From Clostridiales bacterium (lineage in GTDB: Bacteria; Bacillota; Clostridia; Saccharofermentanales; Saccharofermentanaceae), in contig DNAE01000182.1 in NCBI GenBank assembly GCA_003543635.1, positions 1 to 7,448 on the forward strand: a DNA stretch of 7,448 nucleotides, written 5' to 3'. Shown in pieces: positions 1-6,648 of the stretch (positions are counted from its first letter, which is position 1; each line of letters begins with the position of its first letter). The position numbers and the translations under genes are program-made. The notes beneath the pieces are model-generated. The model was not told the DNA's origin, ran no database searches, and worked only from the letters and a program-made list of their open reading frames with translations.

Positions 1-498
1 AATTACATGATATTCTTCCCCTCCTTTGAATATCTTAACCTTGTGTGCGATGTCCTCGAGAAGGAGTTCTCGAAGATAGAAGACTCCATTAACAGGAAAC
101 TCATACGTCAGCACCCCAACATGAGTAACGAAGAGAAGACCGAATTCCTTAATATGTTCTCCGAACAGTATAAGGGTTGTCTTCTAGGCGCCGGCGTTCT
201 CGGCGGACACTTCGGAGAGGGTATCGATCTTGTGGGAGACAGATTATCGGGAGTTATAGTCGTAGGCGTCGGAATACCCAAGATCACGCCGGAGCGGGAG
301 ATACTTAAGAACTACTATGATGAGAAGTTCGGAGACGGATTCGCCTTTGCCTACCGCTTCCCCGGCTGGGAGAAGGTACTTCAGGCTGTCGGCCGTGTCA
401 TAAGGACCGAGAACGATACGGGATTTGCCCTTTTGATCGACGACAGGCTTGAAAGGCCCGAATATATAAGTCTTTATCCCGAGAACTGGAGAGTCTGA
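1..498 (+). CDS. DinG/Rad3-like ATP-dependent DNA helicase, C-terminal part (5' end outside window)
   Basis: This is the end of a superfamily 2 DNA helicase of the XPD/Rad3/DinG type. The frame is open from the first base of the window (Asn-Tyr-Met-Ile-Phe-Phe-Pro-Ser), so the ATG at 7 is an internal methionine and not the start; 165 residues are visible. They form most of the second helicase domain: the FFPS strand at its beginning, the motif V region GGHFGEGIDL at visible residues 68-77, followed by VVGVGIP, and the motif VI arginine finger region QAVGRVIRTEND at 128-139, then LLIDDR. Walker A and B boxes and any iron-sulfur cluster or nuclease domain would lie upstream and cannot be judged. 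Family members unwind DNA 5'-3' in repair or replication-stress responses. It converges on recO, its TGA directly abutting the recO stop. The helicase family is secure; the subfamily is not. Confidence 0.88.
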   Translation, partial: NYMIFFPSFEYLNLVCDVLEKEFSKIEDSINRKLIRQHPNMSNEEKTEFLNMFSEQYKGCLLGAGVLGGHFGEGIDLVGDRLSGVIVVGVGIPKITPEREILKNYYDEKFGDGFAFAYRFPGWEKVLQAVGRVIRTENDTGFALLIDDRLERPEYISLYPENWRV

Positions 499-1221
499 TC
501 AGGGCAGCCCGAGCTTTTTCACGGGGTCTTCCATATATTTATCGAATTGATAGGACAGATAACCTGTGGTAAAGATACGCAGTTCCTCGTAGATCTCGGG
601 AGTGGATCTTATGGTAAATACATTTTCCACCGGGGACTCGGATATGAGATCCAAAAGCTTTATTGCTTTTCCCGACATCTTCATATAGCCATCGGGGATA
701 ACACCATTATATTCAGCGGTGCTTCCCTCCCTGAGGGAGAGCAATCTGTCGCCACCCTCTCCGTAGGTTATGGTAAAGCCCATGAGAGACAGGAGTTTCC
801 AGTTAAAGGTACCGTATATCTTTATGAAGTCCGAGCCTCCCTTTGATAACGCATAAAAGGCATAGACCGCAAGCTTATAGGCATTTGATGAATCTTCGCT
901 TTGGAAGACCGAATCCATAAGACATTCCGCAAAGTGGGTGCCCACGGCTATCGCTTCGATGGAATCCATGATGCCGGAGTTGCTCTCGATTATGGTTCCT
1001 TCCTTGAGATAATAGAAGCCGTGGGATTCTGACAATGTCACATCGCAGACCGAGAAAGGAACTCCCGCAAAGGCATTCCTGCTCCCCACCTTGGCAACGC
1101 CCTTGGCACAGAACTTGATTATTCCCTTATCCCTGGTAAGAAAGCTCACCATACGGTCCTTGTCTTTATAGGGGACCGTTTCCAATATGATTCCCTTTAC
1201 GGACAGGGGCTGCGACGGCAT
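499..1221 (-). CDS. recO: DNA repair protein RecO
   Basis: RecO (240 residues, normal for the family) binds single-stranded DNA and SSB and, with RecR, helps load RecA in RecF-pathway recombinational repair. The N-terminal oligonucleotide-binding fold shows the family opening: a VKGIILETVPYKDKDRMVSFLT strand pair at residues 8-29 (GIILETVPYKDKD is the most telling part) and DKGIIKFCAKGV at 31-42. A helical domain follows, and the C terminus has the usual YLSYQFDKYM helix and a short basic tail. Many Gram-positive RecO proteins carry a four-cysteine zinc site after the LxxxGF segment; here the corresponding stretch (about residues 147-178) contains no cysteine, so the site is missing as in enterobacterial RecO. 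The ATG overlaps the preceding stop as TAATG, sharing one base, and has AGAGGA 6 bases upstream, which fixes the start and suggests coupling to the fusion gene. Identity rests on fold pattern plus position after era, a typical Firmicutes arrangement. Confidence 0.9.
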   Translation of the reverse strand: MPSQPLSVKGIILETVPYKDKDRMVSFLTRDKGIIKFCAKGVAKVGSRNAFAGVPFSVCDVTLSESHGFYYLKEGTIIESNSGIMDSIEAIAVGTHFAECLMDSVFQSEDSSNAYKLAVYAFYALSKGGSDFIKIYGTFNWKLLSLMGFTITYGEGGDRLLSLREGSTAEYNGVIPDGYMKMSGKAIKLLDLISESPVENVFTIRSTPEIYEELRIFTTGYLSYQFDKYMEDPVKKLGLP

Positions 1222-2726
1222 TATCGATCCTCTTCGCTCTTATAACCGAAGGAATTGAGCATAAGATCGTTATTCTTCCAGTCTTCCCTTACCTTAACGA
1301 AAAGCTCCAGATAGACCTTACATCCGGTGAGCCTCTCGATATTGATCCTGGAGGAGGTGCCGATCTTCTTGATCATACAGCCGTCCTTTCCCAGGATGAT
1401 GCCCTTATGGGTCTTTCTCTCGCAGATTATGGAGGCTTTGATCTTAACGATCTCCCTGTCGTACTCGTCAACGGCATTGTCCTTAAGCTTCTCTTCGAAG
1501 CTGTCGATCTCCACCGCGATACCGTGGGGGACCTCCTGATTCGTATACTTAAGGAGCTGTTCCCTTATGAGTTCCTTTGCGATCTCACGCTCGGTCTGAT
1601 CCGTCATATACTCGGAATCGAACATCCTGGGACCCTCGGGCAAGAGCTTTTCCAGCTCCTGAAGGAGTACATCTACGTTATCCCCCGTTCTTGCACTGAT
1701 GGGAACGACAGCCTTGAAATCCATGAGGCGTCCGTATTCCGCGATAATGGGAAGGAGCTTCTCCTTCTCCGTATCATCGATCTTATTGATGGCGAGAACC
1801 GTCTTCTTATTCTCTTCCTTAAGCCGCTTTATAAGTTCCTTCTCGATGTCACCGGGAGTGCCGAACCTGCCGTCCGCAATAAGGAGTACCGCGTCGGAAT
1901 TCTTGGCGCTGTTGATGGAATTGCCCACCATTATCTTGCCGAGCTTTGTTGAGGGCTTATGGACACCGGGGGTATCCGTGAATATCATCTGAACGTCTTC
2001 GGTGTTATAGATGGATCTGATATTGGTCCTGGTGGTCTGGGGCTTATGGGATACGATGGCAACCTTCATGCCCGTTATGTAATTGATCAATGTGGATTTA
2101 CCCACATTGGGTCTTCCCAGCAAAGAAACATAACCCACATGGGCACAGGGGGAACCTGCGGGATAAGCGATATTATCCCCGCCGTGGTTATCAAGTTCAT
2201 AAACCTCATCCTCGAAGGCCAATCCCAGCTCGTTCATGAGTTTCTTCTGGAGATATACCATCTCCTTCTCGTCCTTCTCCCTGATGTGATCGTAACCGAG
2301 GAGGTGGAGCATGGAATGGGCGATCAGGAAGGAAAACTCCCTTTCCATCGTATGTCCGTATTCAGAAGCCTGCTCCAGGGCCCTTTCCGGGCAGATGATT
2401 ATGTCGCCGAGATTTAAGATCTTCCCGCCGTTATCGTCAAATTCCGGATCAGGGGTAGCCAGAAGCTCTCCGTTCCTGCATTCCGTAAGAGGGAAAGACA
2501 ACACATCGGTTACACTGTCCACGTCCCTGTTCTCCCTGTTAAGCTCCCTGATGGTCTCGGGGGAAACAAAGGTCACGGAAACATAGGAGTCCTTCATGAG
2601 ATCAATAAATTCGGAATCCGCATAATCGGGGGATGAAACAGCAGCAGCTATCTTTCTCGCATTCTTACCGATAAGGTCAAGATCCATGTCCTGATCTTCA
2701 CATTCGTTATATATATCAACGCGCAT
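1221..2726 (-). CDS. ybeY-era: Fusion of endoribonuclease YbeY and ribosome-assembly GTPase Era
   Basis: One uninterrupted 501-residue frame joins two proteins that are separate in most bacteria. Residues 1 to about 165 are YbeY, the metal-dependent endoribonuclease of 16S rRNA 3'-end maturation and ribosome quality control: TDVLSFP at 73-79 and the zinc site H-x3-H-x5-H as H137, H141, H147. Residues from about 197 are Era, the GTPase that binds the 16S rRNA 3' end during 30S assembly: P-loop GRPNVGKS 204-211, switch region TTRTNIRSI 231-239, DTPG 251-254, NKID 314-317, SA 344-345, then a KH RNA-binding domain (about 400-485) with the GKDG loop at 446-449. The linker (about 166-196) is acidic, then Gly/Pro rich. 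All catalytic motifs look intact, so both activities are expected. The usual dgkA and cdd genes between ybeY and era are absent. The ATG overlaps the pgpH stop by 11 bases; the nearest Shine-Dalgarno (AAAGGA) lies 12 bases upstream, rather far. An in-frame GTG (V197) could start a free Era, but has only a weak ribosome site. Confidence 0.95.
   Translation of the reverse strand: MRVDIYNECEDQDMDLDLIGKNARKIAAAVSSPDYADSEFIDLMKDSYVSVTFVSPETIRELNRENRDVDSVTDVLSFPLTECRNGELLATPDPEFDDNGGKILNLGDIIICPERALEQASEYGHTMEREFSFLIAHSMLHLLGYDHIREKDEKEMVYLQKKLMNELGLAFEDEVYELDNHGGDNIAYPAGSPCAHVGYVSLLGRPNVGKSTLINYITGMKVAIVSHKPQTTRTNIRSIYNTEDVQMIFTDTPGVHKPSTKLGKIMVGNSINSAKNSDAVLLIADGRFGTPGDIEKELIKRLKEENKKTVLAINKIDDTEKEKLLPIIAEYGRLMDFKAVVPISARTGDNVDVLLQELEKLLPEGPRMFDSEYMTDQTEREIAKELIREQLLKYTNQEVPHGIAVEIDSFEEKLKDNAVDEYDREIVKIKASIICERKTHKGIILGKDGCMIKKIGTSSRINIERLTGCKVYLELFVKVREDWKNNDLMLNSFGYKSEEDR
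1228..1233 (-). promoter_or_regulatory. Shine-Dalgarno sequence of recO
   Basis: AGAGGA on the minus strand, 6 bases before the recO ATG at 1221 and within the last codons of ybeY-era. With the TAATG stop-start overlap it indicates reinitiation by ribosomes leaving the fusion gene. Confidence 0.75.
2160..2179 (-). repeat. Small inverted repeat within the YbeY-Era linker coding region
   Basis: The plus-strand arms GGGATAA (2160-2166) and TTATCCC (2173-2179) are perfect complements around a six-base loop. They lie in the segment encoding the linker between the YbeY and Era halves, 22 bases upstream of the in-frame GTG (2136-2138) that could start a free Era. The symmetry is plain; any function is unproven and chance is possible. 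Confidence 0.35.
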
Positions 2727-4785
2727 CGGGGTATCTTATCCTTTCATGGAATACTCCGGCATAAACCTGCCTGAAGGCGCGGATCAACTTCTCGATATCG
2801 TCGAAGGACAATCCGGAATAGATAAACTGATCGTCGGATATCTTATCCTTGATAAGCTTTCTTATGATCTTCTCGATCTCGTCAAGGTCCTCCTGTCTTG
2901 AGGATCTGATGGCGGCCTCACAGGTATCGGAGATCATGATGATCGCAGATTCCCTGGAGGAAGGAACATGTCCCCTGTACTTGAACTGGTTGATATCGGG
3001 ATCGGGAAGATTATTCTCCCTGGCACGCTTAAGGGCCATATTGTAGAAATATCCGGGAACGGTGGTGCCGTGATGCTCATCGATGATGCGGATGATGGCA
3101 TCGGGAAGGTGTCCGCTCTTTGCAAGCTTTACGCCGTTTTCCGTGTGGCTGGTTATTATGGCCACACTCTCCTCAATGGTGAGATCATCATGGGGATTGA
3201 CTCCCTCGGCCTGATTTTCAGTGAAATACTTGGGATTTTCCAGCTTACCTATATCGTGGTAGTAAGCCGCAACCCTGCAAAGAAGAGCATCGGCGCCGAT
3301 GGCTTCCGCTGCGGAGTCGGCAAGGTTCGCCACCATCATGGAATGGTGATAGGTACCGGACGCCTCAAGGAAGAGACGCTTCAGCAAAGGCTGGCCGGGC
3401 TGGGACAATTCGATGAGCTTAACGGGATTGACCGTATCTGTGAACATCTGATAGATGGGCATGAAGCCGATGGCGATGACCGCTGAGAATGCGGCGGATA
3501 CGCCGGTCCATACAACGGCCTCGATATACTCGTTCCTGGTGGAACCCTGCAGGGTATTATAGATAACGGAAGCGGCGATACAGAAAATCGCCGGGAAGAT
3601 GATAAGGGATGCACTGTTATAGAGCTTGCCCTTACGTCCCGCGAGTACCGCACAGACGATGATACCCATTACGGAAGCGAAGACATACTCGATGTCGAAG
3701 TTATAAAGGGGCCACATGGCCATCATATTAACAATGGAAAGGATGATACCCGATGAGGTACCCACATATGTGGCACAGATCGTCGTAAAGAAAATCGAGA
3801 CGATCATTATGGAAGACAGATCTGATATGTAGATGGATACCATAACGGGGATAAGGAATGAGGCGACCAGGATATAGGTGGTCCTCATATCCGAGAAATC
3901 CTTCTTGCCGTAGAAAGCAAGATACATGACCGTCGCGATAAAGATCAGGAGCTCATAGGCCGCGATCCTGGCAAGGATGATTATATCAAAGGAATCATCC
4001 CTGATAAGCTCCAGATCCACAAGGCTCTGATATTCATGCTCCGTGACCACGTCCCCCGCACTGATGATCTTAGTTCCCTTCTCGACCACCACAGGGTCGT
4101 TCTTAACGGAAATATACGCGTTATCGCTAGCCTCGTTGGTGGCCTGGCTGTCAAACACGGAATTGGGGACCATTACCAGAGTCAGAAGGTTCTTAAGGGA
4201 GCCCTCGTACATATCGTACTGGCTGTTGTTATCGACGAAGGTCTGGACCTGATTGTTGATGGCAATGGGAAGCGAATCGGCATTGACGTTATCCATCATG
4301 ATGATCTCGCCCATGGCACTCACCTTATCCTCGAAGAAATCGAAGGAAGATGAGGACATATAGATATAATTCTCGAGATCCTCATCGGAAAGGGTCGATC
4401 CGATGGTATCCGTGAGATTTTCACTGAGATTTCCTATCTCGGTGGTGAAATTCTGCTTGGGCATACCGTACTCATCGAGTCTCAAAGCACGGGTCTGTCT
4501 CACAAGGGTAAAGAACGTGTCGATGTTATCAAGGCTCTGCTCCGAGAGCTCGTCGGACCTGATAAATATGGCATTGATGGAATTCTTGGCGATGACCGCC
4601 TCGTACTCCGTCTGATAGGAATCGACGAAGTTCCTCGTAGCGTATATGTCCCTGTTACAAACAGAACCGATATTGAGATTATAACTCGTGGGGCGATAGC
4701 CGTAGAACACGAGCATTATAACGATGACAGCAGTCATGATCAGTGCGAACACCTGCTGGAATCTCGTACCGAATCCCTTACTCAT
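2716..4785 (-). CDS. pgpH: PgpH-type membrane HD-domain phosphodiesterase (c-di-AMP hydrolase)
   Basis: This is a 7TMR-HD family membrane protein (YqfF/PgpH). Characterised members hydrolyse cyclic di-AMP to pApA on the cytoplasmic side. Numbering from the chosen start (689 residues): one membrane helix at about 11-30; a large outside domain to about 265; seven predicted membrane helices at about 267-446; and a cytoplasmic HD domain with H480/H481, the HD pair H510-D511 in YYHDIGK, H547, H571/H572 in DEHHG and D620 in ISDTCE, the expected metal ligands. A longer frame reaches an ATG at 4836, but the ATG at 4785 is preferred: it has AAGGAG 7 bases upstream and overlaps the phoH stop by 8 bases (ATGAGTAA), whereas the longer start would overlap phoH by 59. 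It ends 11 bases inside ybeY-era. The phoH-pgpH-ybeY order is conserved in Firmicutes. Substrate is inferred from the family. Confidence 0.93.
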   Translation of the reverse strand: MSKGFGTRFQQVFALIMTAVIVIMLVFYGYRPTSYNLNIGSVCNRDIYATRNFVDSYQTEYEAVIAKNSINAIFIRSDELSEQSLDNIDTFFTLVRQTRALRLDEYGMPKQNFTTEIGNLSENLTDTIGSTLSDEDLENYIYMSSSSFDFFEDKVSAMGEIIMMDNVNADSLPIAINNQVQTFVDNNSQYDMYEGSLKNLLTLVMVPNSVFDSQATNEASDNAYISVKNDPVVVEKGTKIISAGDVVTEHEYQSLVDLELIRDDSFDIIILARIAAYELLIFIATVMYLAFYGKKDFSDMRTTYILVASFLIPVMVSIYISDLSSIMIVSIFFTTICATYVGTSSGIILSIVNMMAMWPLYNFDIEYVFASVMGIIVCAVLAGRKGKLYNSASLIIFPAIFCIAASVIYNTLQGSTRNEYIEAVVWTGVSAAFSAVIAIGFMPIYQMFTDTVNPVKLIELSQPGQPLLKRLFLEASGTYHHSMMVANLADSAAEAIGADALLCRVAAYYHDIGKLENPKYFTENQAEGVNPHDDLTIEESVAIITSHTENGVKLAKSGHLPDAIIRIIDEHHGTTVPGYFYNMALKRARENNLPDPDINQFKYRGHVPSSRESAIIMISDTCEAAIRSSRQEDLDEIEKIIRKLIKDKISDDQFIYSGLSFDDIEKLIRAFRQVYAGVFHERIRYPDAR

Positions 4786-5725
4786 TCCCTTGCTCCTTAT
4801 CCCTTTTCTCATATGCATTAACGATCCTCTTAACAAGAGGGTTCCTCACGATATCCGCATTGCCCAGCGACACGATGCTTACGCCCTCCACATCGGAGAG
4901 TACTTCCGTACAATCGAAAAGGCCGCTTCTAACTCCCCGGGGCAGATCGATCTGGGTATAATCGCCGCAGACAAGGGCCTTGCAATTGATACCGAGTCTT
5001 GTGAGGAACATCTTCATCTGCTCGCAGGTGGTATTCTGGGCCTCATCCAGGAGGACAAAAGCGTCATCCAGGTTCCTTCCCCTCATGAATGCCAAGGGGG
5101 ATACCTCTATCAGGCCCTTCTCGTAATATCTCTCGAAAAGCTCATTGCCCAGGAGAACAGACAGGGCATCGTAGATGGGTCTCATATAAGGATCCACCTT
5201 CTCCTCGATGTCACCCGGAAGGAATCCGAGCCTCTCTCCTGCTTCCAGGGCAGGTCTTGTTAATATGATCCTGGATACTTCCCTGTTCCTGAAGGCCTTG
5301 ACCGCCATGGCTACGCCCAGAAAGGTCTTTCCACTTCCCGCAGGCCCGCTGCAGATGACGAGCTCTGATCTCTTAAGGGCATCGGTATAAAACCTCTGTC
5401 CCAGCGTCTTAGCCTTGATGGGTCTCCCCGAGGGCGTCGTATAGACCACATCGTCGCCCACCGCCAGGAATTCCTCTGTCTTACCGTTATCGGCAAGATA
5501 AATGACATAATCCGTCATCCTGCCGTCGATCTGACCGGATAAAGAAAGATCAGACAAGCACTTAACGGCATTGCAGGCCCTGTTAAGAGAAAGATTATCG
5601 TCACCGGAAAGGACGGCAGTATCCCCGTCCGTCTCTATCTCACACGCGAAATGCGAGGATATCTTCTTCAGATGATCCCCGGTGCACAGGTCTTTACAAT
5701 TGATATTCTCTATCCGTTCAACCAT
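4778..5725 (-). CDS. phoH: PhoH family P-loop ATPase
   Basis: PhoH/YbeZ proteins are cytoplasmic ATPases related to the N-terminal half of superfamily 1 helicases; their role is incompletely known, but they are linked to RNA metabolism and to YbeY. The 315 residues match the usual bacterial length. A small KH-like N-terminal region (about 10-60) precedes the ATPase domain: Walker A GPAGSGKT at 127-134, TRPALEAGERLGFLPGD at 156-172, Walker B VLLDEAQNT at 224-232, and GDYTQIDLP at 254-262, all characteristic. Near the end, NADIVRNPLVKRIVNAY has Asn where many homologues have His. The start is unusual: there is no Shine-Dalgarno sequence before the ATG at 5725, only A/T-rich DNA, and an in-frame stop four codons upstream rules out extension to a normal upstream start codon. 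This is the only gene here not overlapping its upstream neighbour; a palindromic TATAAT-containing element lies just before it. It overlaps pgpH by 8 bases. Confidence 0.94.
   Translation of the reverse strand: MVERIENINCKDLCTGDHLKKISSHFACEIETDGDTAVLSGDDNLSLNRACNAVKCLSDLSLSGQIDGRMTDYVIYLADNGKTEEFLAVGDDVVYTTPSGRPIKAKTLGQRFYTDALKRSELVICSGPAGSGKTFLGVAMAVKAFRNREVSRIILTRPALEAGERLGFLPGDIEEKVDPYMRPIYDALSVLLGNELFERYYEKGLIEVSPLAFMRGRNLDDAFVLLDEAQNTTCEQMKMFLTRLGINCKALVCGDYTQIDLPRGVRSGLFDCTEVLSDVEGVSIVSLGNADIVRNPLVKRIVNAYEKRDKEQGNE
4793..4798 (-). promoter_or_regulatory. Shine-Dalgarno sequence of pgpH
   Basis: AAGGAG on the minus strand, 7 bases before the ATG at 4785 and inside the last codons of phoH. 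This strong site decides the pgpH start in favour of 4785 over the upstream in-frame ATGs at 4836, 4818 and 4812, and points to translational coupling with phoH. Confidence 0.85.
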
Positions 5726-5726
5726 A

Positions 5727-5758
5727 ACAATTAATTATATTATAATAAAATTAATTGT
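5727..5758 (-). promoter_or_regulatory. A/T-rich palindrome with TATAAT boxes before phoH: candidate internal promoter/operator
   Basis: The arms ACAATTAATT (5727-5736) and AATTAATTGT (5749-5758) are perfect 10-base inverted repeats around a 12-base A/T-only centre that is itself largely symmetrical. On the minus strand two overlapping TATAAT hexamers lie at 5739-5744 and 5734-5739; the second has GTCACA (4 of 6 matches to TTGACA) 16 bases upstream. Initiation from either would fall within a few bases of the phoH ATG, giving a very short or absent leader. The element spans the end of the rluD-family gene and all but one base of the gap to phoH. The symmetry is seen directly; promoter or operator function is inferred. 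A/T-only stems lack the GC core and following T-run of an intrinsic terminator. Confidence 0.5.
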
Positions 5759-6648
5759 GACAGTACATTTTTGTAGTACTCGGGCAGTTCGGAGGTAAAA
5801 TAGAGTTCTTCCCCCGTGATCGGATGGGTAAATCTGATGGACTGGCTGTGAAGGCACTGACCCTTAAGTCCGTACTTCTTTCTTCTGGGGGCATAAAGGG
5901 GGTCTCCCGCCACGGGATGACCGATATATGTCATATGAGCCCTGATCTGATGGGTCCTTCCCGTTTCAAGCTTCACCTTAAGATCCGTAAGCTCCGTATA
6001 TCTGTTGACCACTTCAAAATGTGTAATGGAAGGCTTTCCGTCCTCTACCACCGTCATGCGTCTCCTGTCGGAGGAGCTTCTGCCGATGGGGGCATCGATG
6101 GTTCCCTTGTCGGAATCGATGATACCGTAGACCAGGGTCCTGTACTGTCTTTCGATCTTATGTTCCGCCATCATGGAAGCCAGGGCCATATGGGTCTCGT
6201 TATCCTTAACGGCGACCATGAGGCCTGATGTATCCTTATCGATCCTGTGCACGATGCCGGGCCTTATGACTCCGTTGATATCGGAGAGCTTGCCCTCGCA
6301 ATGGGCAAGGAGTGCGTTAACAAGGGTTCCCTCATGATGACCTGCCGCGGGATGGACCACCATACCCTGGGGCTTATTGATTATTATCAGATGTTCGTCC
6401 TCGAATACGATATCAAGGGGGATATCCTCGGGCATGGCATCGGTATTAACGGGATCGGGGATATCGACTTCGATGATCTCCCCCTTCTTGATCTTATAAC
6501 CGGCCTTGGGGGCAACCTTACCGTTAACGGTCACCTTTCCGTCGGAAATGAGTCCCGTGAAGTAAGATCTGGTATAATCCTTGTTTTTCGATGAAATAAA
6601 GGCGTCGAGCCTGATATCGGAGCAATCAGCCTCCAATCTTAATATCAT
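5740..6648 (-). CDS. rluD: RluA/RluD-family 23S rRNA pseudouridine synthase
   Basis: Enzymes of this family isomerise uridines in 23S rRNA to pseudouridine; the symbol follows common naming, and the exact target positions cannot be read from sequence. From the chosen start (302 residues, typical): an S4-like RNA-binding domain at about 12-60 (RLDAFIS, then DGKVTVNGK), NKPQGMVVHPAAGH at 91-104, the catalytic HRIDKDTSG at 134-142 with D137 as the nucleophilic aspartate, and GRTHQIRAHM at 230-239. A longer frame starts at 6678, but the ATG at 6648 has GGAGG 9 bases upstream and lines the protein up with the family N terminus, while the longer start would add ten residues and overlap lspA by 53 bases. 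The chosen start overlaps lspA by 23. The last codons (Ser-Gln-Leu-Ile-Leu-Leu) use TCA and three TTA, codons nearly absent elsewhere here, because they lie in or beside the A/T palindrome before phoH. A neighbouring lspA is common in Firmicutes. Confidence 0.93.
   Translation of the reverse strand: MILRLEADCSDIRLDAFISSKNKDYTRSYFTGLISDGKVTVNGKVAPKAGYKIKKGEIIEVDIPDPVNTDAMPEDIPLDIVFEDEHLIIINKPQGMVVHPAAGHHEGTLVNALLAHCEGKLSDINGVIRPGIVHRIDKDTSGLMVAVKDNETHMALASMMAEHKIERQYRTLVYGIIDSDKGTIDAPIGRSSSDRRRMTVVEDGKPSITHFEVVNRYTELTDLKVKLETGRTHQIRAHMTYIGHPVAGDPLYAPRRKKYGLKGQCLHSQSIRFTHPITGEELYFTSELPEYYKNVLSQLILL

Noticed and set aside
501..520. Intrinsic terminator for the helicase gene at GGGCAGCCC followed by a five-T run
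   Set aside because: The complementary GGGC and GCCC arms are separated by only one base, too short for a hairpin loop, and the T-run does not directly follow. The sequence codes for the C terminus of RecO.
1407..1952. A 181-codon open frame on the plus strand inside ybeY-era
   Set aside because: It is in exact antisense register with the Era coding frame, shows no recognisable domain, and is explained by avoidance of TTA/CTA/TCA codons in era.
2968..3486. A 172-codon plus-strand open frame within pgpH
   Set aside because: It is a mirror of the HD-domain region in exact antisense register; the conserved HD metal ligands are on the minus strand.
4786..4836. Longer pgpH reading frame starting at 4836
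   Set aside because: It would overlap phoH by 59 bases; the ATG at 4785 has a strong AAGGAG site at the right distance and a typical ATGAGTAA overlap.
4724..5263. A 179-codon plus-strand open frame across the pgpH/phoH junction
   Set aside because: It is in register with phoH, and the phoH frame contains complete ATPase motifs on the opposite strand. The predicted protein has no coherent domain.
5731..5745. PerR/Fur-type box in the palindrome before phoH
   Set aside because: One half (TTATAAT) matches the PerR half-site, but the second half does not, and the true symmetry centre of the palindrome is elsewhere. No regulator can be named.
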